A DNA stretch of 38,486 nt from Iodobacter sp. GTDB taxonomy: Bacteria; Pseudomonadota; Gammaproteobacteria; Burkholderiales; Chitinibacteraceae. The notes under the pieces are model-generated. The model made no database searches and was not told where the DNA came from. It saw only the letters and a program-made list of their open reading frames with translations. The stretch lies in the NCBI RefSeq assembly GCF_025352645.1, contig NZ_JANXSO010000015.1, positions 1 to 38,486 on the forward strand, written 5' to 3'. The position numbers and the translations under genes were made by a program. Below are positions 34,819-38,486 of the stretch, piece by piece (position 1 is the stretch's first letter; the number at the start of each line of letters is the position of its first letter).

Positions 34819-36036
34819 ATGCAGACCAATGCCATGTTTAAGCCTTCAATCCTAGTTTGTAGTATTGCATTGGCGCTGAGCGCTTGTAGTGGTGATGATG
34901 TCACCACGCCAGAGTCCACTAAGCCTGCGTTATTAACGCTGGATGGTCAGCAGCCTTTGGTTGTAGCGCATCGTGGTGCTTCAGGTTATTTGCCAGAAGA
35001 AACCTACGAGGCTTATGTTAAGGCGATTGAACTGGGTGCTGATGCAATTGAGCCTGATTTAATTTCCACTAAGGATGGTGAATTGATTGCTCGCCATGAT
35101 CCTAATCTTGGCACCAGTACCGATGTAGCTACACGCCCTGAGTTTGCCGATCGCAAAAAAACCAGATTAGTGGATGGCGAAGAGCAGACAGGCTGGTTTG
35201 CAAGTGATTTCACCTTAAAAGAAATTAAAACTTTGGGCGGTATTTCCACCGACGCAGAGCGCCCGCAAGAATTTAACGGCAAATATAAGATCGTTACTTT
35301 CCAAGAGATTATTGATCTGGCCAAGGCAAAATCAAGCGCTACACGCACGGTTGCGGTTTATCCTGAAACCAAAAACCCAAGCTACCATCGGGCCTTAGGT
35401 TTGCCTATTGAAGATAAGCTGATTGAAATCTTGAATAAAGCAGGCTGGAATAGCAAAACAGCACCGGTATTTGTGCAAAGCTTTGAACCAAGTAGCCTTA
35501 AATACCTGAAGGCTAAAGGCTTGAACACCAAGCTGATTCAGCTAATTGATGCCGATGATGTGGATATGAAAACTGGTAAGCTGACTTACGCATTGCCGTC
35601 TGATCGCCCTTACGATTGGACTTTGGCAGGGCAGACTAGCCGTTTCTTTAGCGAAATGGTAACCCCAGCGGGCCTTGCAGAAATCAAAACCTACGCCGAT
35701 GGCATCGGCCCATGGAAGCCTTATATTATCCCCGTCAAAGGTACGTTTGGCGCAGATGGCAAGCAGCTGGATTTAAATGGCGACGGTAAAATTAATTATG
35801 CCGATGCCACCAGCATGGCTCCAACTACTTTGATTAGCGACGCGCATAAGGCAGGCTTGTTTGTGCATGCTTATACCTTCCGCAATGAAAAACGTCGTAT
35901 TCCGGCTGATTTTAAAAATGATCCAAAAGCCGAATACAAAGCCTTCTTCCGCTTGGGATTAGACGGCGTATTTAGCGATTTTGCCGATACCGCAATTGCT
36001 GCGCGTAGCGAGTATTTAAAAGAAATGGGCCGTTAA
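34819..36036 (+). CDS. Glycerophosphodiester phosphodiesterase, GlpQ-like lipoprotein
   Basis: Hydrolyses glycerophosphodiesters to glycerol-3-phosphate and alcohols in the periplasm. 405 residues with a lipoprotein signal ending LALSACSG. The GDPD core is VVAHRGASGYLPEETYEAYV, IEPDLISTKDGELIARHDP (the EPD and HD metal/catalytic residues), AVYPETKNPSYH, and VFVQSFEPSSLKYL. Where GlpQ usually reads PEHT, this has PEET. An inserted loop DLNGDGKINYADA (about residue 315) has the D-x-N-x-D-G-x-I pattern of an EF-hand or dockerin calcium site. It ends with HAYTFRNEKRRI and GVFSDFADTA. GTDP/glpT partners are absent. A bidirectional terminator follows. Confidence 0.92.
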   Translation: MQTNAMFKPSILVCSIALALSACSGDDVTTPESTKPALLTLDGQQPLVVAHRGASGYLPEETYEAYVKAIELGADAIEPDLISTKDGELIARHDPNLGTSTDVATRPEFADRKKTRLVDGEEQTGWFASDFTLKEIKTLGGISTDAERPQEFNGKYKIVTFQEIIDLAKAKSSATRTVAVYPETKNPSYHRALGLPIEDKLIEILNKAGWNSKTAPVFVQSFEPSSLKYLKAKGLNTKLIQLIDADDVDMKTGKLTYALPSDRPYDWTLAGQTSRFFSEMVTPAGLAEIKTYADGIGPWKPYIIPVKGTFGADGKQLDLNGDGKINYADATSMAPTTLISDAHKAGLFVHAYTFRNEKRRIPADFKNDPKAEYKAFFRLGLDGVFSDFADTAIAARSEYLKEMGR

Positions 36037-36052
36037 TTCTTTGAGTTAAAAA

Positions 36053-36084
36053 ATGGCCCGCTTATACTGGTGGGCTATTTTTAT
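36053..36084. terminator. Bidirectional terminator hairpin
   Basis: ATGGCCCGC-TTATACTG-GTGGGCTAT with wobble pairs, flanked by A residues on the left and TTTTT on the right. It serves the GlpQ-like gene on the plus strand and the Sel1 array on the minus strand. Confidence 0.75.
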
Positions 36085-36224
36085 CTGACATAATCCAGAC
36101 TATCCAATTTTCTTTCCTTAAAATCATTGCCGCAGGCGGTAAGCGCAAGGATAGAAAACAGGGCAATGCAATAAAGATGCACAGGCATTTTATGGTTTGC
36201 GATATTCCGAAATACCTCATGCAT
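36081..36224 (-). pseudogene. Truncated third copy of the Sel1 lipoprotein gene
   Basis: 47 codons reading MHEVFRNIANHKMPVHLYCI then ALFSILALTACGNDFKERKL and DSLDYVR, stop. This is nearly identical to the first 45 residues of the next gene (lipoprotein signal and ALTACGNDFKERKLD). Homology stops abruptly near 36087, next to the terminator hairpin. Its start overlaps the upstream gene's stop codon exactly as that gene overlaps its own predecessor. It looks like the remnant of a third tandem copy lost by deletion. A secreted short lipopeptide could still be made. Confidence 0.8.
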
Positions 36225-37563
36225 CGGTATATTTTTCCAATTGCCACTCCATCGCTAGCTCTAGTTTTTCAGAGCCTTTTAGCCATTGGGCTAGCCTATT
36301 GCTGCGGGGAATCGATGCCGTAATGGTGGGCATGGGCTGGCCTTTGCTTAGCAGATGGCTATATTTTTGCCCTTCAAAATAGCCGACCCATAGACCAGCC
36401 TCGGGGCAAGGTAAGCCGTTGTGGCAAAGCGTGCCAAGGGAAACACGGTCTGGCGTGGTGGCGGCGATGGGGGCGGGTGCAACTTCTGCTTTTTTAAGCT
36501 GGGCCAGCGGCATGCCCGATGCAGGGTCCAGCCCCTTTGCTTTAGCCAATTTGGCGATCAGTTCATCGCTTGGTTTTTCAGGAGCGACTTTGGCCTGGTA
36601 TTCCTTCAGCCACTGAAATGTGCCGTCCCATTTGGGCAATTTGGCTGGTGGCAAAGGCACAATTTGATCGAGTTCAGGGACTTTGGGATTGGCAAAGTCA
36701 TAAGCGGTCAACATCTTGCCAATGGCTTCGTAGCGCTTTGAGCGCTCATCGTCTTTTTCAAGGGCCAGGTAATCCAATGGGTCATCAGGGGGGGGGGCTT
36801 TAAATCCACCAGCTAAGTACGATGGAGCAAGTTCATTCCCGGCTGCCACGCCCAGCTGGTAAGACTTAACTGCATCTTTATAAAGTTTATCAAGTTTTTG
36901 GTCACTACCTAGTTCAATAGCCGCCTTCCCATGGCCTTGTTCTGCTGCACAACGTAACATTTGACGGGAAATATCCGGTGCAATATCAATTGGGGCCAGC
37001 TTATCCCCAACATAATATTGCGCATCTGGATTGCCTAAATCAGCCGCCTTGCGGAAATAGCGCAAAGCCAGCTCAGGGTCTTTTTTAATCCCTGCGCTGC
37101 CGTTTTTGATATAAACACCCATCAAAAAATAGCCCGCAGGGATATTGGCTTTGATCAACTCCCCTGCCCAATCGGCCATTTCGGTTGAGCTGCCATGTAA
37201 ATAGCGACGCATCATGCCGTTTTGTAAATTAATACTGGCTTTATAATGGCCGTTGGCGGTTGCAATGCGATAAAGGCGTTCTATTTCTGCAAACACAGCT
37301 TCATCTTGCTTCTGGGTATTATATTTTTCTAAAAAGCGGGCGTATTTAAATAAGATATCTGCCTCGGTAGGCAAGTCAGGTAAATGGTCTTTTTCGTAAG
37401 CGCAAGTAAATGCTAGTTTGGCTTTGATATTATCCAGATTATCCAATTTTCTTTCCTTAAAATCATTGCCGCAGGCGGTAAGTGCAAGGATAGAAAATAG
37501 GACGAAGCAATAAATACGCGCAGGCATTTTATGGCTTGCGGCATTCCGAAATACCTCATGCAT
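36217..37563 (-). CDS. Sel1-repeat lipoprotein with C-terminal DUF6396-like domain (copy B)
   Basis: 448 residues from an ATG at 37563 that overlaps the upstream gene's stop codon by eight bases (translational coupling). An ATG at 37527 is the alternative. Lipoprotein signal MPARIYCFVLFSILALTAC. Sel1-type helical repeats follow: GVYIKNGSAGIKKDPELALR, YFRKAADLGNPDAQYYVGDK, QMLRCAAEQGHGKAAIELGS. The C-terminal part holds APPPDDPLDYLALEKD, YDFANPKVPELDQIVPLPPAK and KWDGTFQWLKEYQ. The coding strand has ten C residues in a row at 36788-36797 (codons A-P-P-P). Sel1 lipoproteins in tandem are known as immunity proteins for type VI phospholipase effectors (PldB immunity Tli5b in Pseudomonas). That role is only an inference here. 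Confidence 0.85.
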   Translation of the reverse strand: MHEVFRNAASHKMPARIYCFVLFSILALTACGNDFKERKLDNLDNIKAKLAFTCAYEKDHLPDLPTEADILFKYARFLEKYNTQKQDEAVFAEIERLYRIATANGHYKASINLQNGMMRRYLHGSSTEMADWAGELIKANIPAGYFLMGVYIKNGSAGIKKDPELALRYFRKAADLGNPDAQYYVGDKLAPIDIAPDISRQMLRCAAEQGHGKAAIELGSDQKLDKLYKDAVKSYQLGVAAGNELAPSYLAGGFKAPPPDDPLDYLALEKDDERSKRYEAIGKMLTAYDFANPKVPELDQIVPLPPAKLPKWDGTFQWLKEYQAKVAPEKPSDELIAKLAKAKGLDPASGMPLAQLKKAEVAPAPIAATTPDRVSLGTLCHNGLPCPEAGLWVGYFEGQKYSHLLSKGQPMPTITASIPRSNRLAQWLKGSEKLELAMEWQLEKYTDA

Positions 37564-38486
37564 CGGTATATTTTTCCAATTGCCACTCCATCGCTAGCTC
37601 TAGTTTTTCAGAGCCTTTTAGCCATTGGGCTAGCCTATTGCTGCGGGGAATCGATGCGGGAATGGTGGGCATGGGCTGGCCTTTGCTTAATTGATGGCTA
37701 TATTTCTGCCCTTCAAAATAGCCAAGCCATAGACCGGCCTCGGGGCAAGGCTGGCCGGTGCGGCAAAGCGTGCCAAGGGCAACACGCTCTGGCGTGGTGG
37801 CTGCAATGGGGGCGGGTGCAACTTCCGCTTTTTTAAGCAGGGCCAGTGGCATGCCTGATGCAGGATCTAGCCCCTTTGCTTTAGCTAGTTTGGCGATCAG
37901 TTCATCGCTTGGTTTTTCAGGGGCAACTTTAGCCTGATATTCCTTCAGCCACTGAAATGTGCCATCCCACTTGGGCAGTTTAGCCGGTGGTAAAGGCACG
38001 ATTTGATCCAGCTCGGGAACTTTGGGATTGGCAAAGTCATACGCAGTCAACATATCCCCAATGGCTTTATAGCGCTTTGCGCGCTCATCGTCTTTTTCAA
38101 GGGCCAAATAGTATAGCGGGTCATCAGGGGGGGGGGCTTTAAAAGCATTTTCTAAATTTAATGCAGAGATGTCATTTCCTGCTAACACGCCTAACTGAAA
38201 AGCATTCAGTGATTGGGGATAGCTCCCATTTAACTGAAAATCCATGCCTAAGTCTGTTGCCGCCTTCCCGTGCCCCTGTTCCGCAGCGCACTGATGCATT
38301 TGACGGGCGACATCTGGCGCAATATCAATCGGAGCCAATTTATCACCAACATAATATTGCGCATCAGGATTGCCTAAATCAGCCGCTTTGCGGAAATAAC
38401 GCAAAGCCAGCTCAGAGTCTTTTTTAATCCCTGCACTGCCGTTTTTAATATAGAGGCCCATTAAGAAGTAGCCTGCAGGGATATTG
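37556..38486 (-). CDS. Sel1-repeat lipoprotein (copy A, 5' end outside window)
   Basis: The visible 309 codons are highly similar to copy B, with near-identical ends and a divergent middle. Compare GMDFQLNGSYPQSLNAFQLG and VLAGNDISALNLENAF in A with GSDQKLDKLYKDAVKSYQLG and VAAGNELAPSYLAGGF in B. Sel1 repeats (YFRKAADLGNPDAQYYVGDK, QMHQCAAEQGHGKAATDLGM) and the same APPPDDPLYYLALEKD core are present. Ten C residues on the coding strand lie at 38127-38136, the same codons as in copy B. The frame is open to the right edge, so signal peptide and start are not visible. Its stop codon overlaps the start of copy B. Any cognate effector would lie further right. Confidence 0.85.
   Translation of the reverse strand, partial: NIPAGYFLMGLYIKNGSAGIKKDSELALRYFRKAADLGNPDAQYYVGDKLAPIDIAPDVARQMHQCAAEQGHGKAATDLGMDFQLNGSYPQSLNAFQLGVLAGNDISALNLENAFKAPPPDDPLYYLALEKDDERAKRYKAIGDMLTAYDFANPKVPELDQIVPLPPAKLPKWDGTFQWLKEYQAKVAPEKPSDELIAKLAKAKGLDPASGMPLALLKKAEVAPAPIAATTPERVALGTLCRTGQPCPEAGLWLGYFEGQKYSHQLSKGQPMPTIPASIPRSNRLAQWLKGSEKLELAMEWQLEKYTDA

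Noticed and set aside
1-38486. CRISPR arrays, tRNA or rRNA genes, prophage or integrase genes
   Set aside because: None were seen on either strand. Repeats present are palindromic and dispersed, not regularly spaced.

Overview
The window looks like chromosomal DNA from a betaproteobacterium, most likely in the Neisseriales (Chromobacteriaceae/Iodobacter-like). This is inferred from the protein repertoire, moderate GC, the many LysR and chemotaxis/GGDEF genes, and GTAG-type palindromic repeats. There is no rRNA, tRNA, CRISPR array, integrase or transposase gene. Most of it is ordinary single-gene or two-gene units with frequent strand switches.

Left part (1-8.2 kb): a metH gene (cobalamin-dependent methionine synthase) on the minus strand that runs off the left edge and carries an in-frame repeat insertion. 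It is followed on the plus strand by a quinone oxidoreductase, a YqiA-like esterase, a YfeX-type DyP peroxidase, a LivK-like lipoprotein binding protein with a strong terminator, and a methyltransferase-like protein. Middle (8.2-24.3 kb): a chemotaxis receptor, a patatin-fold protein that lacks the usual catalytic dyad, a metallo-beta-lactamase-fold exported protein with altered metal ligands divergent from a LysR gene, a periplasmic binding protein, an uncharacterised protein, an MFS exporter, a small protein behind a palindromic operator, a GGDEF diguanylate cyclase, YqfB (N4-acetylcytidine amidohydrolase), a MarC-family membrane protein, SlyX, a YgiQ radical SAM protein and an exported beta-carbonic anhydrase.

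Right part (24.3-38.5 kb): a methyltransferase preceded by a ten-codon ORF with a perfect Shine-Dalgarno sequence, a hairpin-dense intergenic region, a small protein plus GNAT pair divergent from LysR, and an EamA exporter between two LysR genes. Next is a three-gene plus-strand cluster (family 2 glycosyltransferase, hexapeptide acyltransferase, exported barrel-like/repeat/Ig-like protein), then a CorA/ZntB-type transporter, a GlpQ-like lipoprotein phosphodiesterase, and a tandem array of Sel1-repeat lipoprotein genes running off the right edge.

The most notable signals are the Sel1 lipoprotein array (two long copies, each with a ten-base poly-C tract at the same codons, plus a truncated third copy), the repeat inserted in frame within metH, the glycosyltransferase/acyltransferase/surface-protein cluster, and a TGTAGTA/TACTACA inverted-repeat motif shared by the small gene at 17.5 kb and the glycosyltransferase cluster at 29.7 kb.
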